Shown here one piece after another: positions 13,473 through 24,151 of a DNA stretch of 64,000 nt. The translations under genes were made by a program, and so were the position numbers. The first letter of the stretch is position 1, and every line of letters starts with the position of its first letter. The DNA lies in contig NC_133649.1 in assembly GCF_009905375.1 (NCBI RefSeq), positions 234,140,201-234,204,200 on the forward strand, given 5' to 3'. This DNA comes from Apium graveolens. Lineage: Eukaryota > Streptophyta > Magnoliopsida > Apiales > Apiaceae. The notes below the pieces were generated by a model. The model searched no databases and was not told the origin of the DNA. It saw nothing but the letters and a program-made list of their open reading frames with translations.

Positions 13473-14579
13473 ATGGCATCCAAGAGACAAAGAACACAAG
13501 TCGACAACAGCAGCACCGATTCATCAAGTGTGGGTGGTGTAAGGCCAAGGTTCTCTAATCCTGAGGCTGAAGCGGAGTATACTAGGCTTCTTTCGAAGCC
13601 AATCATCAAGGAACGAGGTTTTTTGCCATCAGGGAAGCATGGTGAGCTGTTGGAGATGATTCAGAAGATGGGTTGGGTTTCTTTTTGTGAGGAATCCGAT
13701 GTTGTGCCTATTAGTGTTGTGCGCGAGTTCTATGCGAACTCCAAGGCCGAAAAGAATGGTTTGATGGTGGTGAAGGGGATGAAGGTGGAGTACAATGCAG
13801 GGGCAATAAGGAGGGTGATTAATCAGCCTACGAGGAAGGCCGGTCAGGATATTTAGAATGATAAGTCTCTAGAGGATTTTGACTTGGATTTGATTGTTGC
13901 TACTCTATGTATTCCTAAGACTCATTGGAAGTTCAAGAGGGGCACAACTAATTATGCCACATTCCCTGCTTCTTGTATGAACATATTTTCCCGTGCTTAG
14001 AATGCCTTTATTTGTGCAAATATTATGCCATCATCTCATATGCGTGAGGTTACTGTGGAGCGAGCACGTTTATTGTGGGGATTTCTAAAGGGTGATTATG
14101 TCGACCTTGATAGGATTATTCACCAAGGAATTCTAAGATTTTTGAGAGGGAGCACTACAGGTTCTATACCCTATGCGTCCATAATGACGAAGTTGTGTGC
14201 GGCAGTTCATGTTCGTTGGGCCGCACATGAGCAACTTCAGCTCCCTAGTTCTGCTATTGATAGTTCGATTATATTGAATATGGTTGAATGGTATGGTGGT
14301 AAGCCCGATCCTAAAGGGTTGGGTTATTCATTTGATATGCTTCCAGGAAAGCATCCCTATGATCAGTATTATGTTGGTGGTTCCAAGTTTTCCCGTGAAG
14401 TGGGTTGGAGAGCTCAATTGGGTGAGGAGATAGAGTCGTCACAGTTGAAGGAATCGTCGAAGAAGAGCATGACGTAGTACAGGCATCTGGCACGGAGGAT
14501 GGATGCGATGCATGACATCCATAGCAGGTTCGCACGTGATCTCACCCAGGCACTTGGGATAGCTTTCAGAGCCACCGGT
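13473..14579 (+). pseudogene. Athila env-position ORF, plant-transposon-protein-like (broken)
   Basis: A single frame runs from ATG 13473 (MASKRQRTQVDNSS) to the insertion point at 14579. It is broken by stops at 13854, 13998 and 14475. The start has a basic, Ser-rich segment like a nuclear-localisation region. The body has blocks ERGFLPSG, GWVSFCEESDVVPISVVREFYAN, MKVEYNAGAIRRVI and LLWGFLKGDYVDLDRII. These resemble the plant retrotransposon domain usually annotated as 'putative plant transposon protein', found between pol and the 3' LTR of Athila relatives. I see no signal peptide or convincing membrane span, so an envelope role is not supported by this sequence. The C-terminal piece resumes at 24662. 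Function unknown. Confidence 0.65.
14575..14579. repeat. Target site duplication, left copy (CCGGT)
   Basis: CCGGT precedes the TG of the 5' LTR at 14580. The same five bases follow the CA end of the 3' LTR at 24662-24666. The match proves that the Retand-like element inserted as a unit into the Athila ORF and has not been rearranged since. Confidence 0.9.
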
Positions 14580-15088
14580 TGATATGGGCCTAAAATTAGC
14601 CTAGAAATATAATTAATGTTGAATTAATTAGACCTGGTATGGTCCAGTAACGAAGCCCAATTAACGAGGCCCGAAACTCTGATTATTTATTAATTTTGTA
14701 ATTAATAAATAAGGGAGATTAACAGCTCATTAAATGAGTCCAATCAGTGATATAAATCTATAAAGATAGCCCCAGGGGCACCTACACCAACTAGGAATCT
14801 GATTCCTTTATTTTAGGACTTTAAATTCTATCCAAAGCCTGAGAACTTGATCAACAAGTCTCCTATCCCTAGTCCAATTCAAGGACTCTCAACATCTATA
14901 TAAAGGGATCTACCCCTCAATCAGAACTACATTTTTTGGCTTGATTCTCTAATTCACAGAGATACGTAGGCATCTCGTAAAGGCAGAATTAAGCTACGAA
15001 ACACGAGAGCAGCCATTAAAGGCCTTGAGCTCCCGAACCTTAGTAATAAATACAGCAATTAATATACTCTAGTTTTTTATCCATAATA
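14580..15088 (+). repeat. 5' LTR of the Retand-like element (509 bp)
   Basis: It starts TGATATGGGCC. It ends CCATAATA, where the 3' copy ends CCATAACA, so the canonical CA terminus is mutated to TA. A TATA box lies at 14897-14904, and the primer binding site follows within three bases. Confidence 0.92.
14897..14904 (+). promoter_or_regulatory. TATA box of the Retand-like 5' LTR
   Basis: TATATAAA followed by GGGA lies about two thirds into the LTR, the usual U3 position. The same string is conserved in the 3' LTR at 24470-24477. Confidence 0.7.
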
Positions 15089-15090
15089 TT

Positions 15091-15107
15091 TGGCGTTGTC
15101 TGTGGGA
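15091..15107 (+). other. Primer binding site-like sequence
   Basis: TGGCGTTGTCTGTGGGA lies just inside the 5' LTR. It matches the TGGCGCCGTCTGTGGGA-type site common in plant Tat-lineage elements except for one C-to-T change. I cannot name the priming tRNA with confidence. Confidence 0.7.
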
Positions 15108-15120
15108 AACAATAACAACC

Positions 15121-16998
15121 ATGGAGAAAACACGGAGAACAATTAGAGCCCTTGAAGGAGGAACACCAGCAGGGGCAACCCAATTAATTTCGTCAATCAT
15201 GGAGGTACCTCCTCATTCAACTTATGTAGACATCCAAGGAGAAGTCCAGATAGGGGCAACTGAACCTCGGCCACAAGAGACGATTCCCTCGGCTACTTAA
15301 GGTATGAATCCCCAACTTCAACAACTACACGCACCTGTGAATTCTCAACCCATTGGGTATGAATATTCAACTATTGTGTCTACTAACCCCCCATATTGGA
15401 TGCCCCTTTACGCCGAGGTTGGAGGAAGTGGGCATGTTGGGCGAAGTGAAGCACGAGGGTGATCGCCCCCTATATACGTGGTTTGGCTCCTATACCGGAG
15501 GATCAAGAATTCTCTGGCCCCTATACTGAGAGAGACTCCGAATCTTCAGATGATGAAGTGGCCCAAGAAGGAGGCGTGCTGGAAAAGAGCCGATGGCTGA
15601 TGGTCGCCAACGTCCTAGGAGCACCCAAAGGACGAATTCCCAAGAAGTGCAGGAAAGGAACAGGGCTCATGAGGCTGAGATTCAAAGGCTGAAGCGCGAC
15701 TTGGAGGCACACCAGAATACCAGACCCCCACTTCCTCCAAGGGGGAGGGATCCTCCCCCTATTATAGACCTGGATGGTCCAATACAGAGAAAAGTTGTTA
15801 TCACAAGGGCTGATCCAAGCAATCTTCTTCCCCTTGGAGATCCTGATGATCCTACCCCGCCATTCACTGAAGAGATAATGAATGCCCATATCTCAAGGAA
15901 GTTCAAGATGCCCACTATCAAAGCTTATGATGGCGCTAGAGATCCCGCCAATCATGTTAGGACATTCTCTAATGCATTGTTGCTGCAACCCGTAAATGAT
16001 GCTATTAAGTGTCGGGCATTTCCTCAAACCCTGTCGGGTATGGCTCAAAGATGGTATAGTCGTTTGCCCCCGAACTCTATTGGGTCCTTCAGGGAATTAA
16101 GTCAAGCTTTTATTAAGCAGTTCATTAGTGGGAGAGTGCATGAGAAAAGTTCAGCATCACTCATGAGCATTGTGTAGGGAGCGAAGGAATCCTTAAGAGA
16201 CTACCAGAATCGTTTCACGAAGGAAGCTTTAAAAGTCCCAGACCTTGACAACAAGGTAGCCATGATAGCACTGCAACAGGGAACTAGGGATGAGTTTTTC
16301 AAGATGTTATTGGCCAAACGCCCCCTGAAAGCATGTTGCAGCTCCAGGATAGGGCAGGAAAGTACATCAAGGTGGAGGAGAGTATGAGGAAGACAGTCGT
16401 AAGCAACGAACCCGCTGGAGGCAAGAAGCGGAAGACCGATCTAGAATACATCGCTAAGGACAAGTATCCGAGAATTGAGCAAAATCCAGACTCAACTCCG
16501 AAGAGAGGAGGACCTGGAAAAAACTTCACTGAGTATGCTAAGATGAATGCTCCAAGGAGCCAAATTTTGATGGAAATCGAGAAAGATCAAGATATTCATT
16601 GGCCTAGGCCCTTGAAGGCCGATCCTGCCAAGCTAGATAAGAGCAAGTATTGTAGATTTCACAAGGATATTGGTCATGACACCGATGAGTGTAGGCAACT
16701 GAAAGACGAAATTGAGTTCCTTATTAGAAAAGGGAGATTGAACAAGTACACTGGAGATGGAGGAAATAGGAGCAACAATGTGAGAAAAAACTTTGACGAT
16801 CGAAGAAGAGATGAAGAAGATCAGGGGCGAAATCCCCAACCCAGGGGACCGGTGATAAATACAATCTTCGGAGGACCGCGACCCCGAGGACCTGTGAAAA
16901 ACACAATTTTTGGAGGACCAACTGCTGCTGGATTATCCAAGAACTCCAGAAAAGCGTATACCCGAGAAGTTATGCATATTATTGGGGAAGCCCCGTAG
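15121..16998 (+). pseudogene. Retand-like gag (broken)
   Basis: An ATG at 15121 (MEKTRRTIRALEGG) lies 33 bases after the LTR and opens a frame with stops at 15298 and about 15460. Gag continues after frameshifts near 15590 and 16330. A charged coiled-coil-like stretch (about 15640-15720) precedes the capsid-like block FPQTLSGMAQRWYSRLPPNS (16018-16077), typical of the plant retrotransposon gag family, followed by the FIKQFISGR stretch. Near 16648-16710 a CRFHKDIGHDTDEC segment occupies the nucleocapsid position as an atypical zinc-binding motif. The C-terminus has a repeated GPVxNTIFGGP phrase (16849-16920). Gag would form the particle and bind element RNA. A stop at about 16175 splits the capsid part. 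Confidence 0.8.
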
Positions 16999-17019
16999 AG
17001 GACCAGGACAGGAGTAACA

Positions 17020-17490
17020 ATGTCTTTTGATGATTCTGATTTGGAAGGTGTGAAATTTCCCCATGACGACCCGCTGGTCATAACCCCGATAATAGGGAAC
17101 AGCCCGGTGAGGAGGGTCCTTGTGGATAATGGTGCTTCAGTGGATATCTTGCTCCATGACACCTTTTTAAGGATGGGATATAATGACTCCCAATTGACCC
17201 CGACCGACATGTTGATATATGGATTTGCGGGAGTGGAGTGTCCCGTAAAAGGGATAATCAAGTTGCCAACAACCATAGGACAGGAAACAAGGCAAACAAC
17301 TCAGATGTTGGACTTTGTGGTTGTGAAGGCTAGTTCGACTTACAACGCTATTATGGGAAGAATAGGGATACATACCTTTAAGGCAGTCCCTTCTTCCTAC
17401 CATTCAGTTATGAAGTTTCCCACCGGGATGGAATCGGAGAAGAGAGAGGAGATCAAAAAATGGCTAGAAGTTGTTATGTGGCCTCTTTGA
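17020..17490 (+). pseudogene. Retand-like aspartic protease segment
   Basis: This frame carries FSPHDDPLV-like leader residues, then VRRVLVDNGASVDILLHD with the catalytic Asp codon at about 17125 (DNGA rather than DTGA). A flap and C-terminal part follow (YNAIMGRIGIHTFKAVPSSYH). DNG-type active sites occur in Tat-lineage proteases. It was probably once joined to gag and RT as one polyprotein and is now separated by stops (16996-16998 and 17488-17490). The segment itself looks uninterrupted over 156 residues. Confidence 0.8.
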
Positions 17491-17579
17491 GGGCAGATGG
17501 AGTTGGGGGGCAGGTTCTGCCTATTGAAGATCTGGATATCCGAGAGAATGAAGAGAAAAGAGGGAAGCCAGCATAAGAC

Positions 17580-18982
17580 TTGGTCTCGATTTCTTTAGCC
17601 CCCGAGAATCCTGAGAAGGTGACTTTCATTGGAGCCACACTCGAGGAGCCCCTTAGAGGGAAGTTAGTGAAATTTTTGCAAGAAAATAGTGATGTGTTTG
17701 CATGGTTAGCAGCTGATATGCCAGGCATAGACCCGGAACTGATTACTCACAAGCTGAATGTAGATCCAAATCGGAAGACTGTGAAGCAAAAGAAAAGAAG
17801 CTTTGCTCCAGAAAGGTAAGAAGCTATAAAACAGGAGGTTGAGAAGCTCTTAGAGGCTGGTTTCATTGAGGAGATACAGTTTCCAGAATGGTTAGCAAAC
17901 CTTGGAATGGTGAAGAAGGCCAATAGAAAATGGAGGATGTGTGTAGACTTCACTGATCTGAATGATGCATGCCCTAAGGACTGTTTTCTGTTGCCAAGGA
18001 TTGATACTTTGATAGATGCCACTGTTGAGCATGAGATGCTGAGCTTTATGGATGGATTTAGTGGAGACAATCAGATTAAGATGCACAAGGATGACATTCC
18101 AAAGGTATCATTCATCACTGACTTTGGTGTTTATTGTTATCTTGTTATGGCATTTGGTCTCAAGAATGCAGGAGCCACCTATCAAAGGTTGGTAAATAAA
18201 ATTTTTAAGGATCTTATTGGAAAGACTATGGAAGTCTATGTTGATGACATGTTAGTCAAGAGTCAAGTAAAGACTGATCATATAACCCATTTGAGGGAAG
18301 CTTTCGAGGTCCTGAGGTGCCACAAGATGATGTTAAATCCTACGAAGTGTGCTTTCGGAGTAGGATCTGGAAAATTTTTGGGATTGATGGTCTCCAAAAG
18401 GGGGATCGAGGCAAACCCCGATAAAATAAAGGCAATGCTGGACATGGAGCCACCAAAAACTATCAAAGATGTTCAAAAGTTTACTGGAAGGGTTGCTGCG
18501 TTGGGACGATTCGTCTCCAAGTCTGAGGATAAGTGTTTGTCATTTTTCAAGTCATTAAAGAAGGTTAAAATTTTGTATGGAGTGAAGAAAGCCAGAAGGC
18601 ATTCGAAGAGTTAAAGGAATATATGGCTCAAGCCCCGTTGTTGGCCAAGCCAGTTTTGAATGAGGTTCTATACTTGTACTTGGTTGTTTCAAAAAATGCC
18701 TTGAGCGCTGTGTTGTTTAAGGAGGAACTGAAATTCCAGAAACCCGTATACTATGTCAGCAAAATTCTGCATGGAGATGAGTTGAATTATTCAACCATTG
18801 AGAAGTTTGATTTAGCCCTGGTAATGGCTTCAAGAAAGTTACATCCTTACTTTCAGGATCACCAAATTGAGGTTCTAACAAATCAGCCCTTGAGAAATAT
18901 AATTCATAGTCCCAAGGCTAGTGGGAGACTGATAAAATGGGCAATAGAGTTGGGAGAATTCGACATCAAATATAAGCCATGA
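17580..18982 (+). pseudogene. Retand-like reverse transcriptase and RNase H (broken)
   Basis: The RT frame starts before 17580 with the AWLAADMPGIDPELITHKLN block and has a stop at 17817. It runs on through WRMCVDFTDLNDACPKDCF, the YLVMAFGLKNAGATYQRLVN block and the catalytic YVDD at 18237-18248, which is intact. A frameshift near 18565 leads into the RNase H domain (KPVYYVSKILHGDELNYSTIEK, LTNQPLRNIIHSP), which stops at 18980. RT/RNase H copy the element RNA into DNA in the particle. The active-site aspartates survive, but the polyprotein is cut by one stop and one frameshift here. Confidence 0.87.
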
Positions 18983-19003
18983 ACGGCAATAAAAACCCAG
19001 GCA

Positions 19004-19498
19004 TTGGCTGACTTCGTGGTGGAATGTACAATATCCAACCAAAAAGTCGGGGGGCAGGAAGATACCATACCCCAAGACAAGGAAGTTGAGAAGGGGGACA
19101 AAGAAAAGGATGATAAGGAGAAGGAATATTGGGTCCTCTATTTTGATGGAGCGTCAAAAACAAATTCAAGTGGAGCAGGTTTGGTTTTACAAAGCCCTGA
19201 TGGGTTCTTGATTGAGTATGCCATGAAGTTAGACTTCCCGACCACAAATAATGAGGCAGAATATGAAGCTCTGATAGCTGGTCTTGGCTTAGCAGAGACA
19301 CTTAGAGTCAAGAACTTAAAAGTCTGTGGAGACTCGAAGCTGGTCATATCCTAGGTAAAGGGAGAGTTTGAGGCAAGGGATGATATGATGGCTAAGTATG
19401 TCCGCCTAGTAAGGGCTGTGATGACCCAATTCGATGAATGCCATATTGAGCACATTCCGAGGGAGGAAAATGCTAAGGCAGATGCATTATCAAAGTTT
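19004..19498 (+). pseudogene. Additional archaeal-type RNase H (aRNH) domain
   Basis: After a charged linker (EKGDKEKDDKEKE) the frame reads YWVLYFDGASKTNSSGAG, then NNEAEYEALIAGL and GDSKLVIS, a stop at 19352, and IPREENAKADALSKF. These are the D-E-D-D type RNase H blocks of the second RNase H found in the plant Tat lineage. It sits between the retroviral-type RNase H and integrase, which is diagnostic for Retand/Ogre-like elements. It is in the same frame as the preceding RNase H, separated from it by one stop at 18980. Confidence 0.85.
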
Positions 19499-20836
19499 TC
19501 TTCATCCGAGATAGAGGAAAGTTCAGGAAGTGTATACTTCCGCGTTCTGAAGACACGGAGCATTGATGTTAAGCTTTTAGCTTCTATAGGTCTGGGGACT
19601 TCATGGATTGATCCCATTAAGACTCATATTTAAATTGGATGGTTTCCAAATGATGCTACTGAAGCACGGAAGTTGGTTGTTCGAGCACTAAGATACTCTT
19701 TGATAGATGGGATTTTGTATAAAAGATCTTTTGGGGTTCCTTACTTAAGGTGTCTCAGGCCCGATGAGGCACGTTTGGCTCTTGAAGAAGTACATGAAGG
19801 CATATGTGGGCAACACTTGGGGGCAGAGCGCTAGCTCATAAAATAACCCGTTTAGGCTTCTATTGGCCGGAAATGATGGCCGGTGCCAAAGAATATGTGA
19901 AAAAGTGTGACCACTGCCAAAAGCATGCACCTGTTGTTAGACAACCCCCCGAGATGCTGACCTCCATCAACTCACCTATCCCCTTTTCTATGTGAGGAAT
20001 GGATATACTTGGGCCTTTCCCCATGGCCACGGCACAAAGGAAGTTTCTGATTGTAGCCATTGATTATTTTACTAAGTGGATTGAAGCCAAACCCTTGGCC
20101 AAAATCACAACTAAGCAGGTTGCATAATTCCTGTGGGAAAATATCATGTGCCGGTATAGAATTCCCCGCATCCTAGTCACTGACAATGGAACACAGTTCA
20201 ACAATGAAGAATTCAAGAAGTATTGTAAGGAGAATGAAATTGAATTACGATTCACCTCTGTAGCTCATCCGCAAGCCAATGGGCAAGCGGAAGTGGCAAA
20301 TCGGATAATCCTGGATGGACTAAAGAAGAGGATCGAGAAGCCGGGGAATAATTGGGTGGATGAGATACTCCCAATACTATGGGCTTATAGGACTACCTGT
20401 AGAGTGACGACCGGAGCAACTCCCTTCATGTTAGCATATGGGACAGAAGCAGTTGTTCCTGTAGAAATACCACATTCCTCCCCCAGGATTCAAGCTTTCA
20501 ATGCTGAGGAAAATGCAGGAAGGGCAAAGGTTAGCCCTGGATCTAATTGATGAAGTACGAGATGAGGCACATGCGAAGATAGTTGAATATCATAAAAAGG
20601 CTTCGTTCTACTATAATCTAAGGGTTAAAGAAAGGTTCTTCAAACAGGGTGACTTAGTCTTAAGGAAGGTGGAAGCTTCTGGTGTAGGGCAGAAAGAGAA
20701 GCTTGCCCCAAATTGGGAAGGGCCATACAAGGTCAAGAGTGTTCAAGGTAGAGGAACCTACAACCTTGAAACTATGGATGGTTTTGAAGTTCCGAGAACT
20801 TGGCATGCACAAAACCTGAAGGTTTACTATGTATAA
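19499..20836 (+). pseudogene. Retand-like integrase (broken)
   Basis: The linker (IDVKLLASIGLGTSWIDPI) leads to an HHCC finger beginning near 19790 and including YVKKCDHCQKHA. There are a stop at 19631, a frameshift near 19828 and stops at 19993 and 20125. The catalytic core shows Asp in GMDILGPFP (about 20002), Asp in VTDNGTQFNN (about 20179) and Glu in NGQAEVANRIILDGL (about 20290). A frameshift near 20520 precedes the C-terminal part (GDLVLRKVEASGVGQ, APNWEGPYKVKSV), which ends with YYV at 20836. No chromodomain is visible. Integrase inserts the cDNA copy; all three catalytic residues remain. Confidence 0.86.
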
Positions 20837-21026
20837 AATGATTAAGTACGATTCACACTTGTCGAGATGATAAGTAGGTTGAAAAGCACCTTGAAGCTTT
20901 GCTCGCTTAGGATTTACATGTTTTAGTTTGATGATTATTAAGACTTGTGTAAGGGATGAATCCCAAGAAGTTTCCATAAATTTGTTTTAGAACTGTTTGG
21001 TTCATCTTATTCTAGAACTTTTTGGT
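20837..21026. other. Short non-coding gap between convergent coding regions
   Basis: These 190 bp separate the end of integrase (plus strand) from the 3' end of the antisense ORF (minus strand). The two genes converge here. No repeat or obvious terminator was noticed. Confidence 0.5.
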
Positions 21027-21359
21027 TCATACCATATATGGTTGAGTTTGCTTATCTATTTTAGTACAAGTACGAGAAAAAATAAGGGATAGCTTTTTAA
21101 TGTACTCAGCATTCAGGACATCCTGAAAGTCCTGAGATGCCTTATACTCAGCTATCACCTCAGCCCGGGCCCTCTGAGCATCCAGCTCCAGCTTGCGAAC
21201 TTTCTCCTTTTCATCCGCCAGCTCCTTCTCTACCTCATGGAAACGAGTGAAGTTGGCCTCTGAAGCCTTGAGGTACCTATCCCTGTCTCTCTCAGCAATG
21301 GTCAGGCTAGTCCTCGCATCCTTCAGATTATAAAGAGCGACCTGGAGATAGGTATTCAT

Positions 21360-21439
21360 CTGCACGAGTGTATCCAAATGCAGTAAGTAAGTATGAAAGA
21401 TTCGAAAAATAGTCAAAAAGGAGACAAGGAAAGGCTTAC
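21360..21439 (-). other. Candidate 80-bp intron in the antisense ORF
   Basis: On the minus strand the donor is CT|GTAAGC and the acceptor is GTGCAG|ATG, with a T-rich interior. Removing it joins ...QAVAS to MNTYLQ... in phase 0, linking the linker exon to the coiled-coil exon. The 80-bp length is normal for plant introns. Confidence 0.6.
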
Positions 21440-21777
21440 AGAAGCCACGGCCTGAGCACCCAGACGCTCAATCTGTAGGTCATCAGAAGACTCTACTATC
21501 TCGGCCCTGTCACGAGGCGTAATCACGCTCTCGGACCAAACAGTGGCAGCCTCGGAACTCCCTACCACGGTGTCTCTCCTCTGAAGGCCCCAAGTGACGG
21601 TGAAAGGAGAGGTATCATCATCAAGGCTAAGAGGCCTCTGGGATATAAAGGTAGGGACGGCCTCCTTAACCGTGACTGAAGGGCCGCCACCAATCCTAAC
21701 CCGCTTGTCGCGGTGGGTCTCAACCGCAGAGCCCTTGGCAGCACGGGCCTCCCGCTTCTTGAAAATCGTGTCCAGAG

Positions 21778-21864
21778 CTGCCCTAGATGCAAAAAGATAT
21801 AGGCACGTAAGAAGAAAGACAAAAATAAGGAGTTAAAAAGTGGAATAAAAGGGGAAAGAAATAC
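21778..21864 (-). other. Candidate 87-bp intron in the antisense ORF
   Basis: On the minus strand the donor is GAGG|GTATTT and the acceptor is GGGCAG|CTCTGG, after a long T-rich tract. Splicing joins ...LSDLGPE to ALDTIFKK... in frame. An alternative AG seven bases before the start of the CTCTGG exon (TCTAG|GG) would not keep the frame. Confidence 0.5.
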
Positions 21865-22890
21865 CCTCGGGACCTAGGTCACTTAGACCTAAATTTTGCA
21901 AATTGCCCTCTGAAAGGATGAGAGCGCAATGATGCAAGTTATCAGCTGTGATGGCCTTGATCCTCATCTATCCCCAATATTAGATCTCTTAAAGACCCGT
22001 CTATACTTTTTGAGAAGTTGGTCCTGAAAAAATGGTCCCAACCCTCCTCGGAATCCAGAAACACATAAAACCACTCGCTCTTCCAAGTTGGATACGAGTC
22101 AGGGTTGGTGCCAGAAACAAAGTAGGAGCGGGCCAAGGATCTATGAACTATTTTGACCCATCCTTGGTCCTCAGAAGCATTTACAAACTTAAATAAATAG
22201 CGAAAGACATAAACGTTGGGCTCAAAACCGTGTTTACATGACTGGGCCATATAACAGTGAATGAAATGCCAAGAATTGGGTGTGAGTTGGGTTGGACACT
22301 CGGGCTTCAGCCAAAAGGCGAAAAACGAAAGGATGAGGAGGAAGGCGAAAACCAGCATAAAAGGTTTCCTTATAGACCCGAATGGCCCCAGGCTTTGGGT
22401 AACATGCCCTATCATTTGGGCCTGGAGCCACGGCCCTATAAGGGTGAGAAATACCAAAAAGGCGAGCTATGGTGCCTACTTGTTCTGAATCAAATCTAGA
22501 AAGATAATTATATGCATCTAAGTGTAACATATTAGGGAAGGCTTTCCCAAATTAGTTAAAAGATCCCTAAGAGAAATAACTGAGGAATGGATGAGAGATT
22601 TTTTACCTCGGCTGGCCCTAGATGGACGGGGAATAGCTTAGGGAACCTGGGAGTGGGATGAATCGGAATCCGCCATAGATGAAGACTGAAACCCAGAAAG
22701 CTCTTGAAAATAATCGAAGAAGATGAAGATTCAAACGGAATCTTCAAAATGAGCCCAGAAAGCGGTGGTGTAGAATGCCGGAAATCGCTTTGCGGTGGCT
22801 ATTCTTGAGAGAACATTTGCAGAGTAGAAAAATCTAGAGGTGAAGAAATTTTGTGGAAGTGAAGTGTGAGAAATGAACTCACACTCCACT

Positions 22891-22900
22891 CCTTATATAG
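22891..22900 (-). promoter_or_regulatory. TATA-like box for the antisense ORF
   Basis: The minus strand reads CTATATAAGG about 215 bp before the ATG at 22676. A TC-rich interval with plant-leader character follows. It sits inside the element, well away from the 3' LTR, and points away from it into the antisense ORF. Confidence 0.5.
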
Positions 22901-23092
22901 ATGAGTGTGTGGGAGATCAAACGTGTCTGGGCCAAAAGAAATGGGCCTAGTAAAGGCGGGAAGCCCACAATATTTGAATTTTGAAAAGATGTAGAACATT
23001 CTAAACCAAAAAAACAAAATTCACTGAATAAATCAAGGCTTGAAATCCCAACCACGCCTAGAGGACATGATTCCTGGGCGTGGTACCAAACA

Positions 23093-23696
23093 TGTCTCCT
23101 AGGCATGGGTCTACAACGCCTAGGAATTATGGACGTATGAACCTCCAACAATGCCCAGGACGCAAGTTTCCTAGACGCTGTTGGAAGGATGTCTCCTAGG
23201 CGTGGGTCTACAATGCCTAGGAATTATGGACGTATGAACCTCCAACAACGCCCAAGATGCAAGTTTCCTAAACGCTGTTAAAAGGATGTCTCCTAGGCGT
23301 GGGTCAACAACGCCTAGGAATTATGGAAGTATTGACCTCCAACAACGCCCAGGAGGCATATTTTCTAGACGTCGTTAGAAGGTTGGGTCCTAGGCGTGGG
23401 TCAACAGTGCCTAGGAATTATGGACGTATTGACCTCCAACAACGCCCATGAGGCATATTTCCTAGACGTTGTTAAAAGGTTGTCTCCTAGGCGTGGATCA
23501 ATGACGCCCAGGAAGTATTGACCTCCAACAACGCCCAGGAGGCATATTTCCTAGACGTCGTTAGAAGGTTGTCTCCTAGGCGTGGAATAACGACGCCCAG
23601 GAAGTATTGATCTCCAACAGCGCCCAGGAGGCATATTTCCTAGACGTTGTTGGAAGATTGTCTCCTAGGCGCGGATCAACAACGCCCAGGATGCCT
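23093..23696 (+). repeat. Tandem repeat: four 97-bp units, two 89-bp units and a partial unit
   Basis: Units begin at 23093, 23190, 23287 and 23384 (97 bp each), then 23481 and 23570 (89 bp each), with a partial unit at 23659-23696. Each contains a CTCCTAGGCGTGG start, an internal CCTCCAACAACGCCCA block and a CCTAGACG block. The short units lack about 8 bp near GGAATTATGG. A degenerate partial unit precedes at about 23040-23092. The array lies in the 3' untranslated part of the Retand-like element. Confidence 0.9.
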
Positions 23697-24136
23697 TGTG
23701 CAGTAAAATCCTATTTTTCTGATTATTTAATTAATTAGAAAAAGGGCTAAAATCAGGAAAATTGCTAAAAAAATCCCAATAAATAGGGAAAATAAGCATA
23801 AAATCCCAGAAAATTAGGGAAAATTAGAAAATAATTTTTTTTCCAAAAATTATTTATGGTAAAATATTGAGGAAAAAATCCCAGAATTGAGGGAAATTCC
23901 TATAAATTAAGGAGAAAATCTCAGAAATTAAGAGAAAATTCCTGAAAAATACCAGAAAATTCCTAAAAAGAAGGAATAAGGTAAGGAAAACAATAGAGCG
24001 GTTCTAAATAACGCTGAAGCTGTGTGCAAGGCAAATCGTTGTAAATGTGTAGGTCTCTCCACACTTTACGCAAAAACGACACCATGTAAGGCAACAAATG
24101 AACTTAATTTCTGCGAAATCTTTTACGGTTTCCCAG
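23697..24136 (+). repeat. AT-rich low-complexity 3' untranslated region
   Basis: Between the tandem array and the polypurine tract the sequence is A-rich, with irregular repeats of AAAATCCCAGAAAATTAGGG-like words (about 23740-23970), followed by a mixed 150-bp stretch. No coding signal was seen. Confidence 0.55.
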
Positions 24137-24151
24137 AAGTTGGGGGGCAAA
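24137..24151 (+). other. Polypurine tract
   Basis: AAGTTGGGGGGCAAA lies directly before the TG of the 3' LTR at 24152, where plus-strand DNA synthesis would be primed. Confidence 0.8.

Larger units (their letters stand above)
21027..22676 (-). pseudogene. Antisense ORF of the Retand-like element, gypsy-type transposon-protein-like, with candidate introns
   Basis: The likely start is ATG at 22676 (MADSDSSHSQVP, then a stop). The conserved middle lies at 22530-21942, with blocks SRFDSEQVGTIARLFGI, VYKETFYAGFRLPPHPF and PNVYVFRYLFKFV. It is split between two frames near 22270-22320. Downstream, a Ser/Arg-rich linker and an acidic coiled coil (21380-21030: EKELADEKEKVRKLELDAQR) form one frame once two GT-AG introns (21778-21864 and 21360-21439) are removed. 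The middle resembles the 'putative gypsy type transposon' family that plant Tat elements carry antisense after pol. A TATA-like box at 22891-22900 precedes it. Function unknown. The stop and frame break suggest this copy is dead. Confidence 0.68.

Noticed and set aside
23093..23696. CRISPR-like regular repeat array
   Set aside because: Units are contiguous 97/89-bp tandem repeats without unique spacers, inside a plant retrotransposon.
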